Source: G965115915 sp965115915
GTDB lineage: Bacteria; Pseudomonadota; Gammaproteobacteria; Eutrophobiales; Eutrophobiaceae
Direction of reading: 5' to 3'
Assembly: GCA_965115915.1 (NCBI GenBank)
Contig: OZ220483.1
Location: forward strand, 1,364,001-1,428,000
DNA length: 64,000 nt
Below, in pieces: positions 54,661-63,636 of this stretch. The position numbers and the translations under genes were made by a program. A model generated the notes under the pieces. The model did no database searches. It worked only from the letters and a program-made list of their open reading frames with translations, and was not told where the DNA came from. The first letter of the stretch is position 1. Each line of letters begins with the position of its first letter.

Positions 54661-55481
54661 ACGCAACTATGCTCGGCCTGCTGGCCGAAAGCCCCATTCA
54701 CCCCGGCAGCGGCCGCAGCATGGGGGTCGTTGACCTGCCGGTCGCCCGTGAGGCGGCGACCAATTATCCGGTGCTGGTGGGATCGAGCCTGAAAGGCGCA
54801 CTGCGTGACAAGGCGAATGCGAAAGACGCCGACCACTACTTCGGCAAACCCGACCAGGCGGGCGAGTTGCGCGTTTCCGATGGGCGGCTGCTGCTATTGC
54901 CGGTGCGCAGCCTGACCGGAACCTATCGCTGGGCGACGTGTCGGCACCTGATCGAGCGTTTCCGCCGCGACCTCGCTCGCGCCAACCTCGCACGCGCCGA
55001 CCTTGAACCGCCGCCGGAACTGCCATCCATCGACCAGGAACACGTTCTCGCCACGGGTGATGGGACGCTGTTTCTGGAAGAGCGGCAGTTCCATATCGCC
55101 GAGAAGCCGCCGCAGGCAATCGTGGACACCATCAAACCGCTGCTTCTGCATCAGGAAACGCAGGACCGTCTGGACGCACAACTCGCCATTCTGAACGACG
55201 AGGATTTTGCCTGGTTCGCACGTTACGGCTTGGCCATACAGGCGCGCAACGTCCTCGAGGATGGCACCAAGAAGAGCAAGAATCTATGGTATGAGGAGAC
55301 CTTGCCGCCGGATACCGTGATGTATACGCTGATCTCGGGTCGTGGTGGCAAAGCGCACGAGACGCTCGGTGTGCTGTTTCCCGAAGACGATCCCTATCTG
55401 CAGGTCGGCGGCAACGAGACGGTAGGGCAAGGCTGGTTCGCCGTGCGCCCATACGGTGCTGGTAACGGAGGCGTGTCGTGA
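54657..55481 (+). CDS. cmr4: Cmr4 (Cas7-like backbone and target RNA nuclease, type III-B)
   Basis: 274 residues from ATG 54657 with AGGAG upstream. The N-terminal LLAESPIHPGSGRSMGVVDL is the Cmr4 signature; the Asp of GVVDLPVARE is the family catalytic residue for cutting target RNA at 6-nt intervals. VLVGSSLKGALRDKA and the glycine-rich VGGNETVGQGWF complete the RAMP fold. It overlaps cmr5 by four bases. Several copies of it form the complex backbone. Confidence 0.92.
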   Translation: MNATMLGLLAESPIHPGSGRSMGVVDLPVAREAATNYPVLVGSSLKGALRDKANAKDADHYFGKPDQAGELRVSDGRLLLLPVRSLTGTYRWATCRHLIERFRRDLARANLARADLEPPPELPSIDQEHVLATGDGTLFLEERQFHIAEKPPQAIVDTIKPLLLHQETQDRLDAQLAILNDEDFAWFARYGLAIQARNVLEDGTKKSKNLWYEETLPPDTVMYTLISGRGGKAHETLGVLFPEDDPYLQVGGNETVGQGWFAVRPYGAGNGGVS

Positions 55482-55885
55482 AGACGCTCGCACAGCGGCG
55501 TGCGGCCCACGCGCACAAGCGAGTCGGCGAAATCGAAAACACGTTCAACAGACAAGACGCTCGAAGACTGTATCGCACCTATGTGGATCGTCTGGGCCCG
55601 GCCATTGTCATGAACGGCCTGGGGCAGGCATTGGCGACGGAACGTGCCACGGCGGGTAACGGTAACGACTCGAAGGATGCGCACACAGCAATCTACGACA
55701 GCCTGAATAGCTGGCTCTGTAGCGAGGATGGTGTCTATCCGCCGGACAACGATCTGCTGTGTGCAATCACGGAGCATGACCAGTCGCATTACCTCCGCGC
55801 CCAGGTCGAAGCGCTGGCGTGGCTCGAATGGCACAAGAAGTTCTGCCGTGCGGCGTTCCCGGACTCCGAAGGGGATACAGAGTGA
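55478..55885 (+). CDS. cmr5: Cmr5 (small subunit, type III-B)
   Basis: 135 residues, mostly alpha-helical. KTLAQRRAAHAHKRV at the N-terminus and GPAIVMNGLGQALA are Cmr5-like. A cluster of Trp/Leu residues (ALAWLEWHKKFCRAAFP) lies at the C-terminus, as is usual. Cmr5 forms the inner minor filament that contacts target RNA. It overlaps cmr4 at its start (GTGA) and cmr6 at its stop (TGATG). Confidence 0.85.
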   Translation: MKTLAQRRAAHAHKRVGEIENTFNRQDARRLYRTYVDRLGPAIVMNGLGQALATERATAGNGNDSKDAHTAIYDSLNSWLCSEDGVYPPDNDLLCAITEHDQSHYLRAQVEALAWLEWHKKFCRAAFPDSEGDTE

Positions 55886-56985
55886 TGCGCCCGCTTTACA
55901 GGGTACCGGCCGACACAAAACCGACAAAACCGAAGGGCTGTCGTGCACACAACGGCCTCTGGTTCGACAAGTTCTGCAACACGTGGGAGAGTAAATCTGG
56001 CAACCCAGTTATGACAGCGGAGAGAAAATTGTGCTGGATCAAGACCGTCACCAATGAACCGGTCGGCGACCGGGAGCAAATCCAGAAGTATGCCCTGCGG
56101 CAGGTGCGCATGGTTCGGAGACTGGGTGGCCGCTTCGCGGTATTCAAGACCGAATCGCGGTTCGTGACCGGCCTTGGCCGCAGCCATCCCGTCGAGAACG
56201 GTTTCGCCTGGCATCCGACCCTGGGCACACCCTACCTGGCAGGCAGTTCGCTCAAGGGTCTGTTGCACGCCTGGACAAGGCAGGACCCGGATCTGGCCTC
56301 CCGGAAACCGACACAGGTGTTCGGCGAGCAAAACCGGGCGGGCGGCATTTGTTTCTTCGATGCCGTTCCCATAAAGCAGGTGACGCTGGAAGCGGATGTC
56401 ATGACCCCGCACTATGCCGGCTGGACCCCTGAGGAACCACCCGGCGACTGGCGTTCCCCGATCCCGATCCCCTTTCTGGTCACACAGGAAAAGACACCGT
56501 TTCTGTTTGGCTTTGCGCCGTGTCGGCAGATGGATGATGGCTATCTCGATGACGTTTGGGCGTGGCTGTGTGCCGCCCTCGAATGGGCCGGCGGTGGTGC
56601 CAAGACAGCGGTCGGCTATGGCCGGTTTGGCCATGATGTAGAGCAAACCCAGAAATTCAAAGACGAGATGGAACGGGAGGAGGCGCGCAAAACCCCGGAG
56701 GGGCGCTGGCGATTGAAACTCGAAGGCAAATCGGAAAACGAAGTCCTCGATCGGGTGCGGCACCATCTCGAAAAAGAACCCTTGACCGAAGCCGCCGAAC
56801 GCCAGACCTTCGCACGCGCTGTGTTGACGCTGCATCCGGATTGGGTCAAGGCATGGCGGTCCGGGAAGCCCAGTGAACCAGGTACCAACGTCGGGAAAAA
56901 GAAACTGAAGGAACGCGCACGTCTGATCGACAAAGCACTCGCCGAGACCGGGGCAAATGGAAACAGCAAGCTCAGGTCAGGATAA
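55885..56985 (+). CDS. cmr6: Cmr6 (Cas7-like subunit, type III-B)
   Basis: 366 residues; ATG 55885 shares its A with the cmr5 stop, and a GTG one codon earlier is possible. TESRFVTGLGRSHPVENGFA, LGTPYLAGSSLKGLLHAW and GGGAKTAVGYGRF are the RAMP Cmr6 signatures. The C-terminal ~120 residues form a charged helical extension (KFKDEMEREEARKTPEGRW) not typical of minimal Cmr6 proteins. Cmr6 pairs with Cmr1 at the 3' end of the complex. It is the last gene of the operon. Confidence 0.88.
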   Translation: MRPLYRVPADTKPTKPKGCRAHNGLWFDKFCNTWESKSGNPVMTAERKLCWIKTVTNEPVGDREQIQKYALRQVRMVRRLGGRFAVFKTESRFVTGLGRSHPVENGFAWHPTLGTPYLAGSSLKGLLHAWTRQDPDLASRKPTQVFGEQNRAGGICFFDAVPIKQVTLEADVMTPHYAGWTPEEPPGDWRSPIPIPFLVTQEKTPFLFGFAPCRQMDDGYLDDVWAWLCAALEWAGGGAKTAVGYGRFGHDVEQTQKFKDEMEREEARKTPEGRWRLKLEGKSENEVLDRVRHHLEKEPLTEAAERQTFARAVLTLHPDWVKAWRSGKPSEPGTNVGKKKLKERARLIDKALAETGANGNSKLRSG

Positions 56986-57039
56986 ACATCGAACGCCGCT
57001 ACGGCATTGGGGTCGGTTCGCTGTCAGGATTCCGGGTAT

Positions 57040-60000
57040 ATGAGTGACGGATTCCAACGCGTGCTTGACCATATCCGATCGATCGCGGGAACGGAAGCCA
57101 GGAAAGGTCTACTGTTCGAGCGGCTGATGAAGACATATTTCGAGCAGGACCCACTGTACCGAGATCGGTTCTCGCAAGTGCAGCTATGGTCCGAATGGGC
57201 TGCTGGCCGACATGATTTCGACGGTGCCGATACCGGCATCGATCTCGTTGCCGAGGAGCGGGACGGCGGTTTTTGCACTATCCAGTGCAAGTGCTATGCG
57301 CCGGAAACGAGGATTTCAAAGGCCGAACTCGACTCCTTCATCGCGGCGTCGGCACGCGAACCGTTTACCGCTCGAATCGTTGTCGATACCGGAGACGAAT
57401 GGGGAACAAACGCAGTCAAAACCATCACCGGGTTGAAACCCGCCTGTTCGGTACTCCGGTTCGGTGACCTCGCGAGTCGTCCCTTCGATTGGCCTGACCT
57501 GGTTCGAGAGACACCCGAAGATTTGACCTTTCGCCGTGAGCTGTTCAGTCTACAGCCACATCAGAAGCGGGCGTTCGACGACGTGTTGAAGGGATTTACG
57601 GATTGCGACCGCGGCAAACTGGTTATGGCCTGCGGCACAGGCAAAACCTTCACAGCATTACGCATCGCCGAGGCGATCGCCGGCGACGGCGGCCGAGTGC
57701 TCTATCTCGTGCCATCGATCTCGCTGTTCCAACAATCGATGCGCGAGTGGGCGGAGCAGCGCGAGCTGGCGCATCGCTACGTCGGCATCTGCTCGGATAC
57801 CCGTGCGGGACGCACCGATGAGGACGCCTCGTTTCTGGAGTTGGAAATCCCTGTCACGACCGATCCAGGTACGATCGGCAAGGCGTTGCGGTTGGTATCA
57901 TCGAAGACAATGACCGTGGTGTTCTGCACCTATCACTCGCTCGGTCTCGTCGAGCGGGCACAGGACGAAAGTGCACCACCGTTCGATCTGATTCTCTGTG
58001 ACGAGGCCCATCGGACAACAGGTATCGATCGGCCTGACGACAAGACTTCACCGTTCGTTCTCGTGCATGACGCCAAGCGTATCCGTGCCACACGGCGCCT
58101 CTACATGACGGCGACGCCACGCCTTTATACCGAGGGGGCGAAAACGCGGGCGGCAACCCACGGTGTCGACGTGTTCTCGATGGATGACGAGGCGACTTAC
58201 GGGCCGGAGTTCCATCGCCTACCGTTCTCCCGAGCCGTCGAGCAGGGCTTGCTGTCAGATTACAAGGTCTCTGTTCTCGCCGTGTCCGAGAGCCATGCTG
58301 ACAAGGCATTGCAGTCGCATCTGGCCTCATCCAGTGGCGCGATCAATCTGAGCGACGCCGCCCGGATCGTCGGCTGCTGGCAAGCTCTGCAAAACCCGGA
58401 GAACCGGCGAACCGAGGACGGACCCATCCAACCTTTACGGCGTGCGATCGCGTTCACCGACCGGATCAAGTCATCAGAACTACTGGCAAAGCATTGGGGT
58501 AACCTCGTCGAACAGCAAACTGCGGCGCTATTGCCCGAGATGGAACGAGGTACGGCATTCCAGTGCGAAACCCGGCATGTGGATGGACAGCACCACGCGC
58601 TCGAGCGCAAGGCGCGTATCGAGTGGCTGAAAGGCACGACCGAAGGCGCATGCCGCATCCTCTCGAATGCCCGCTGCCTGTCGGAAGGGATCGACGTGCC
58701 GGCGCTCGACGCGGTAATTTTCATGACCGAGCGCAAGAGCGTCGTCGATATCGTCCAGGCCGTAGGCCGTGTGATGCGCAAGGCTGACGACAAGACCTAT
58801 GGATACATCGTGCTGCCGGTCGCGGTGGCGGAGGGGCGGGATCCGGCCCAGGTACTCGACAGCGGCAAGGAGTTCGATGTCGTGTGGAACGTGTTGCGTG
58901 CGCTCCGCTCGCACGACGATCGCCTTGATGCTGAAATCAACCAAATCGATCTCAACAACCAGCCGACGGACCGGATTATCTTCAGTTGGGACGGCGACGA
59001 GGGTGAATCCCCGCCCGGCGCGACAGAGCTTGCGTTTCCACCGATCGACCTGCCTCCCGGCGCGATCTACGCGAAGATCGTTGAGAAGTGCGGCGACCGG
59101 AAGTACTGGGAAAGCTGGGCGAAGGATGTCGCGGATATCTTCACACGGCTGGTGACGCGGATCGGCGGCCTGCTCGCCGATCCCCACAATAAGACCCTGA
59201 GCGAATGGTTCGAGGCGTTCCACAAAGAGTTGCAGGTTTCGATAAACGAATCGCTCACGACCGACAGCACCATGGATATGATGGCGCAGCATATTCTGAC
59301 CCGCCCGGTATTCGAGGCACTGTTCGATGGCTACGACTTCGCCGGCGGCAATCCGGTGGCCCGTGCACTGGACGCCTTGCGGCACGACTTCGGAGAGTTC
59401 GGGCTGGAGAATGAAACCCGCGACCTTGAAAGCTTCTACGAAAGCGTCAGGCTGCGAGCGTGCGGACTCGACAACCCGGCCGCACGGCAACGGGTGTTGA
59501 TGGAACTCTACGAGAAGTTCTTTGCGACCGCGATGAAAAAGGACGCGGACCGGCTCGGCATCGTTTACACACCGGTAGAGATCGTGGACTTCATTCTGGC
59601 AAGCGCCGACTATGTGGTACGCGACGAGTTCGGGCGAGGTCTGAGTGACGAGAACGTCCACGTGCTTGACCCCTTCACCGGGACCGGCATTTTCCTGGTC
59701 CGGCTGTTGCAGTCGGAACTGCTACGCGATGCCGATCTCGCCCGGAAGTACCGGGAGGAACTTCACGCCAACGAACTGGTTCTGCTCGCCTACTACATTG
59801 CGGCCATCCACATCGAAGAGGCATACCACGGCCGAGTTGGCAACGACGGCGCTTACGAGCCTTTCGGCGGGATCGTGCTCACCGACACCTTCAACCTGCA
59901 TATCGGACGGGCGGGATTCCCGAGGAACTGGCTACCGGACAACAGCGAACGCGCCGAGCGCCAGCAGAAGCTGCCGATCCAGGTGATCATCGGCAATCCA

Positions 60001-61803
60001 CCCTGGTCGGCAGGGCAAAGGAGTGCAGCCGACGACAACCCGAATGTGGACTATCCCGAGATCGAACGACGCATCGCCGAGACCTACGCTGACCAGTCGG
60101 CGGCGACGCTGAAGAACAGCCTCTACGACAGCTACAAGATGGCGATCCGCTGGGCGTCGGACCGTATCGACGACTGCGGCGTTGTCGCCTTCGTCACCAA
60201 CGGTTCCTGGATAGACGGCAATGTCGACTCCGGCGTACGGGCCTGTCTGGTGGAGGAGTTTTCATCGATCCATGTGGTGAATCTACGCGGTAATGCCCGG
60301 ACATCGGGTGAGCGCAGACGCTCGGAAGGCGACAATGCTTTCGGCCAAGGTTCCCGGGCGCCAGTCGCGATCGCGATACTCGCGAAGAACCCGAACGCGG
60401 CGCACAAGGGCTGCCGCATCCTGTACCGTGACATCGGCGACTATCTCTCCCGCGAGGACAAGCTCGGGATGCTGCGCAAATGGGGTTCGATCGCCGGTAT
60501 CGAAGACTGGGAAGAGATCGCCCCGGACCGGCACCACGACTGGATCGGAAAGCGCGCCGAAGCGTTCCAGACACTCTACCCCCTGGGATCGAAGGCGGGG
60601 AAATCGGGGGAGACGGATGAAACGGTATTCCAGCTTTTCAGCAACGGCTACAAGACCGGTCGCGACGCCTACATCTACAACTTCTCGCACGAGGCCTGCG
60701 CTGAAAACGCACTCCGGATGGTGAACGGATATCGCAGTGCTCTGGCTGCGCGGGAGCAACACCCCGGATACACCGTCGAGGATGCAGCAAATCGCCATTC
60801 CGCGCATGTTCACTGGGACCCACAACTCAAGAACAACCTGAGGCGACAGAAGGAAGCAGTTTATTCGCGAGATAATATCTGGGCGACACAATATCGTCCA
60901 TTCGTGAAGCAGTATTGCTATGTCGAACGACTCTTCGCTCAACGAAAATCCCAGCAGGACAGCATCTTCCCCGCCGCCGACACCGAGAACCGTGCGATCT
61001 GCGTCCCCGGGGTCGGTTCGACCAAGCCTTTTTCGGTGCTCGTCGTGAACACGATGCCGGATCTGGAATTGATCTCGAAGGGACAATGCTTCCCACGCTA
61101 TCGCTACCAGCGCCGGAGCGATCAGCAGAGGCTTCCCGGCATGGGACCACCACCCGAGCGCAGCGACAACATTTCCGACACCGCGCTCCGCACGTTCCAG
61201 GTACGCTACGGCAACAACAGGATTACGAAGGATGCGATCTTCGACTACGTCTACGGTGTGCTGCATGCACCCGAGTACCGCGAACGTTTCGCCAACGACC
61301 TGGCGAAAGAGCTGCCACGCATCCCGTTCGCGGCAGATTTCCATGCCTTTGCCGAAGCGGGCCGACGCCTGACGGCACTGCATCTCGGCTACGAGATCTG
61401 CCCGGAATATCCGCTCGATGTCGAGTTCCTGTCGCCGGGCGAACCAAAACCCGAACACTTCAGGATCGGGGCACGAACAATGCGGTTCCAGGACGACAGC
61501 CGGTCGGTCCTTGCGATCAACGACCATATACAACTTGTGGGCATCCCTCCAGAGGCGCACGAATACCAGGTCAACGGGCGAACACCCATTGAATGGCTCA
61601 TCGACCGCTACCGGATCATACGGGACAAGAAAAGCGGGATTGTCAACGACCCGAACGGCTGGTTCGACGACCCGCACGATCTGATCGCGGTGTTCCGTCG
61701 CATCGTGCATGTAAGCGTGGAAACCGTAGCCATCGTGTCAACCCTTCCCAGTCCACTTTCCGAGCCAGAGAACAGTGTCCGGGGTAATGTGGGACCAGGA
61801 TAG
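57040..61803 (+). CDS. Type ISP-like restriction-modification enzyme (nuclease-helicase-N6-methyltransferase-TRD)
   Basis: 1587 residues from ATG 57040 (TTG 57007 is possible). Domains in order: Mrr-like nuclease with DTGIDLVAEE and CTIQCKCY (residues ~65-90); SF2 helicase with MACGTGKTFTAL (~196), DEAH (~319), MTATPRLY and QAVGRVMRK; a coupler; a gamma-type N6-adenine methyltransferase with VLDPFTGTGIFLV (~875) and IIGNPPW (~983); then a ~550-residue target-recognition region. This matches single-chain type ISP enzymes such as LlaBIII and LlaGI, which methylate one DNA strand and cut by convergent translocation. It starts 55 bp after cmr6 and all motifs look intact. Confidence 0.85.
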   Translation: MSDGFQRVLDHIRSIAGTEARKGLLFERLMKTYFEQDPLYRDRFSQVQLWSEWAAGRHDFDGADTGIDLVAEERDGGFCTIQCKCYAPETRISKAELDSFIAASAREPFTARIVVDTGDEWGTNAVKTITGLKPACSVLRFGDLASRPFDWPDLVRETPEDLTFRRELFSLQPHQKRAFDDVLKGFTDCDRGKLVMACGTGKTFTALRIAEAIAGDGGRVLYLVPSISLFQQSMREWAEQRELAHRYVGICSDTRAGRTDEDASFLELEIPVTTDPGTIGKALRLVSSKTMTVVFCTYHSLGLVERAQDESAPPFDLILCDEAHRTTGIDRPDDKTSPFVLVHDAKRIRATRRLYMTATPRLYTEGAKTRAATHGVDVFSMDDEATYGPEFHRLPFSRAVEQGLLSDYKVSVLAVSESHADKALQSHLASSSGAINLSDAARIVGCWQALQNPENRRTEDGPIQPLRRAIAFTDRIKSSELLAKHWGNLVEQQTAALLPEMERGTAFQCETRHVDGQHHALERKARIEWLKGTTEGACRILSNARCLSEGIDVPALDAVIFMTERKSVVDIVQAVGRVMRKADDKTYGYIVLPVAVAEGRDPAQVLDSGKEFDVVWNVLRALRSHDDRLDAEINQIDLNNQPTDRIIFSWDGDEGESPPGATELAFPPIDLPPGAIYAKIVEKCGDRKYWESWAKDVADIFTRLVTRIGGLLADPHNKTLSEWFEAFHKELQVSINESLTTDSTMDMMAQHILTRPVFEALFDGYDFAGGNPVARALDALRHDFGEFGLENETRDLESFYESVRLRACGLDNPAARQRVLMELYEKFFATAMKKDADRLGIVYTPVEIVDFILASADYVVRDEFGRGLSDENVHVLDPFTGTGIFLVRLLQSELLRDADLARKYREELHANELVLLAYYIAAIHIEEAYHGRVGNDGAYEPFGGIVLTDTFNLHIGRAGFPRNWLPDNSERAERQQKLPIQVIIGNPPWSAGQRSAADDNPNVDYPEIERRIAETYADQSAATLKNSLYDSYKMAIRWASDRIDDCGVVAFVTNGSWIDGNVDSGVRACLVEEFSSIHVVNLRGNARTSGERRRSEGDNAFGQGSRAPVAIAILAKNPNAAHKGCRILYRDIGDYLSREDKLGMLRKWGSIAGIEDWEEIAPDRHHDWIGKRAEAFQTLYPLGSKAGKSGETDETVFQLFSNGYKTGRDAYIYNFSHEACAENALRMVNGYRSALAAREQHPGYTVEDAANRHSAHVHWDPQLKNNLRRQKEAVYSRDNIWATQYRPFVKQYCYVERLFAQRKSQQDSIFPAADTENRAICVPGVGSTKPFSVLVVNTMPDLELISKGQCFPRYRYQRRSDQQRLPGMGPPPERSDNISDTALRTFQVRYGNNRITKDAIFDYVYGVLHAPEYRERFANDLAKELPRIPFAADFHAFAEAGRRLTALHLGYEICPEYPLDVEFLSPGEPKPEHFRIGARTMRFQDDSRSVLAINDHIQLVGIPPEAHEYQVNGRTPIEWLIDRYRIIRDKKSGIVNDPNGWFDDPHDLIAVFRRIVHVSVETVAIVSTLPSPLSEPENSVRGNVGPG

Positions 61804-62214
61804 CAGTGGGGAGACCGCTCCGTTAAAGGTGTCAGACTTTAGCCCTCCCCTCGGGGAAAATGATGCTCGGGGCGGCTGCTGCGACTCCCTCCCAAAGAGG
61901 TAAGTATAATAGAAGCATCATCCTGGCCATGTTTGCCCGCCGCTTGTGCGCCTCACACCACCAGTGCAGTGTGCTGTGCAGCAAGCGGTCGGTGGCACGC
62001 ATGCGGGGCAAGAAGGCCGTCAGAGTGATTCCCTGCCAGCCATGCGGCGCCCCTGGTTGGCGCACCATGGTCGGTAGTTGACTATGTAAGTGAAGGCGGT
62101 ATGATTGTTATATGAATCGGACCTGCGCAAAACGCATTGCCAAGGTCAAGTTCATGCTGACCAAACACGGCACTGGAGCCAACCCATAAACTGCGGATCA
62201 CATGGGACCACAAC
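61804..62214. other. Intergenic region with no recognisable gene
   Basis: About 410 bp after the ISP gene. Short open frames exist on both strands (61832-62068 minus, 61860-62081 plus) without any features I recognise. The region leads into an insertion-sequence remnant and probably records several rearrangements. Confidence 0.5.
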
Positions 62215-62391
62215 AGTCTGAAGCAGGAGCGGGTTCAATGGCAAAGCTATCAAACTCGCTGGGAAGCCCAGCAGGATATTCTGCAATACATTGCCGTTTT
62301 CTATAACGGATACCGAATGCATTCGACGCTGAACTATGTCAGCCGGAATGCCTATGAGAGGCAATTCCATGAATGGCAAAATGCCGCTTAA
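62215..62391 (+). pseudogene. C-terminal remnant of an IS3-family transposase (OrfB)
   Basis: The in-frame stretch SLKQERVQWQSYQTRWEAQQ, then DILQYIAVFYNGYRMHSTLN and YVSRNAYERQF matches the end of the DDE domain of IS3-family OrfB, including the final catalytic-Glu helix region and the N-x-x-R-x-H-S-x-L motif. Upstream catalytic parts are missing. TGTCCAAAAAAGCTGGACCA just after the stop (62397-62416) resembles an IS3-type terminal inverted repeat. Confidence 0.8.
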
Positions 62392-62502
62392 CTGAGTGTC
62401 CAAAAAAGCTGGACCACGTCACCGTGCACCGCAAGAACCCGCGCCAGGTATTGACCGCGCTGCGGACTCTGCTGACGGAGCTGAAGTGGCAACAGTAACG
62501 CC

Positions 62503-63636
62503 ATGAATGACATAAGAAACGGCAACACGATGAGCAAGGAAGCACTTTATCAGCCCATTGATGCCGAGGAACCGGAGGGTCTGGATCAAGAGGGCGCATC
62601 GTGGGGCGACTATCCGATCGACGACCTCCTGATCCGCAACGAAAACCGGACGATCCATGACATCATCCGGCGTATCGACCAATCCAACTATGTCATGGAC
62701 CCGGAGTTTCAGCGCGACTTCATCTGGCCGGAAGACAAGCAGAGCAAGCTCATCGAGTCGGTGATCATGCGCATCCCGCTGCCCGTCTTCTACGTGGCGG
62801 AAGACGACCAGGGACGCATGGTGGTGGTGGACGGCTTGCAGCGCCTTTCCACGTTCCATCACTTCATCAAGGATAAGTTGAAGCTGAAACTTCGTGACAG
62901 AGAGGAACTCAACGGTCGACGATTTTCGGACCTGCCGCCCAAGATCAAGAACCGTGTCGAGGATTGCAACCTCATCTTCTACATCATCGACTCGAAGGTG
63001 CCGGAGCGTGCTCGGCTGGATATCTTCGAAAGGGTCAATGGGGGTATCCCATTGACCCGTCAACAGATGCGGAACTCCTTGTTCATGGGCGCGGGAACGC
63101 GCTTCCTCAAGGCTGAGGCGCAAACCGAGGTTTTCCGGCAGGCGACCGGAGGCAGCCTGAATCCCGAGACCATGCGGGACCGGGAGTTCGTCAATCGCTT
63201 TTGTGCGTTTCGACTCCTGAGCCTGGACGACTACCGTGGAGACATGGATCAATTCCTTGCTACCTGCCTGCGCGATATGAACCAAATGGACCAGACTCGG
63301 TTGTCGAGTATTTCCGACGAGTTCCGGCGCGGTCTTGCCAACAACTGGAATTTGTTCGGTTGTCATGCCTTCAGGAAACACAGGCAAGGTCAGGAAAAGC
63401 GGGCACCATTGAATGCGTCTTTCTGGGATGTCATGTCCACAGGGCTTTCCCGCTATGACGAAAGTCGTGTTACCGCATCGGCAGAGTCTGTTAGAAAGAA
63501 AGTCTACCAACTCTTGGAAGATGAAAAATTCAATAACGCGATCACGTCCGGGACAAACAATACCAAAAGGGTAAAAACACGCTTCGCAATGTCCCGGAAA
63601 GCGCTTCAGGAGATATTCGGTGATTACCCGGATTGA
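62503..63636 (+). CDS. DUF262 (ParB/GmrS-like) domain protein
   Basis: 377 residues (a start at ATG 62530 is also possible). The DUF262 core is present: NYVMDPEFQRDFIWPEDKQS, SVIMRIPLPVFYVAED and VVVDGLQRLSTFHHF, the last carrying the DG-x-QR-x-(S/T) ParB/Srx nucleotide-handling motif. FERVNGGIPLTRQQMRNSLF follows. The DUF1524 His-Asn nuclease domain of GmrSD is absent, so this is the GmrS-like part only. It overlaps the following AAA ATPase gene by 17 bp, implying a two-gene defence unit. DUF262 proteins sense or hydrolyse nucleotides in anti-phage systems. Confidence 0.82.
   Translation: MNDIRNGNTMSKEALYQPIDAEEPEGLDQEGASWGDYPIDDLLIRNENRTIHDIIRRIDQSNYVMDPEFQRDFIWPEDKQSKLIESVIMRIPLPVFYVAEDDQGRMVVVDGLQRLSTFHHFIKDKLKLKLRDREELNGRRFSDLPPKIKNRVEDCNLIFYIIDSKVPERARLDIFERVNGGIPLTRQQMRNSLFMGAGTRFLKAEAQTEVFRQATGGSLNPETMRDREFVNRFCAFRLLSLDDYRGDMDQFLATCLRDMNQMDQTRLSSISDEFRRGLANNWNLFGCHAFRKHRQGQEKRAPLNASFWDVMSTGLSRYDESRVTASAESVRKKVYQLLEDEKFNNAITSGTNNTKRVKTRFAMSRKALQEIFGDYPD

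Noticed and set aside
61832..62068. A 78-codon minus-strand open frame after the ISP gene
   Set aside because: No recognisable domain or ribosome site; lies in a region with signs of rearrangement.
62420..62490. A short in-frame end (HRKNPRQVLTALRTLLTEL) before the DUF262 gene
   Set aside because: It could be the tail of a gene disrupted by the IS3-type element, but it is too short to assign and has no start.
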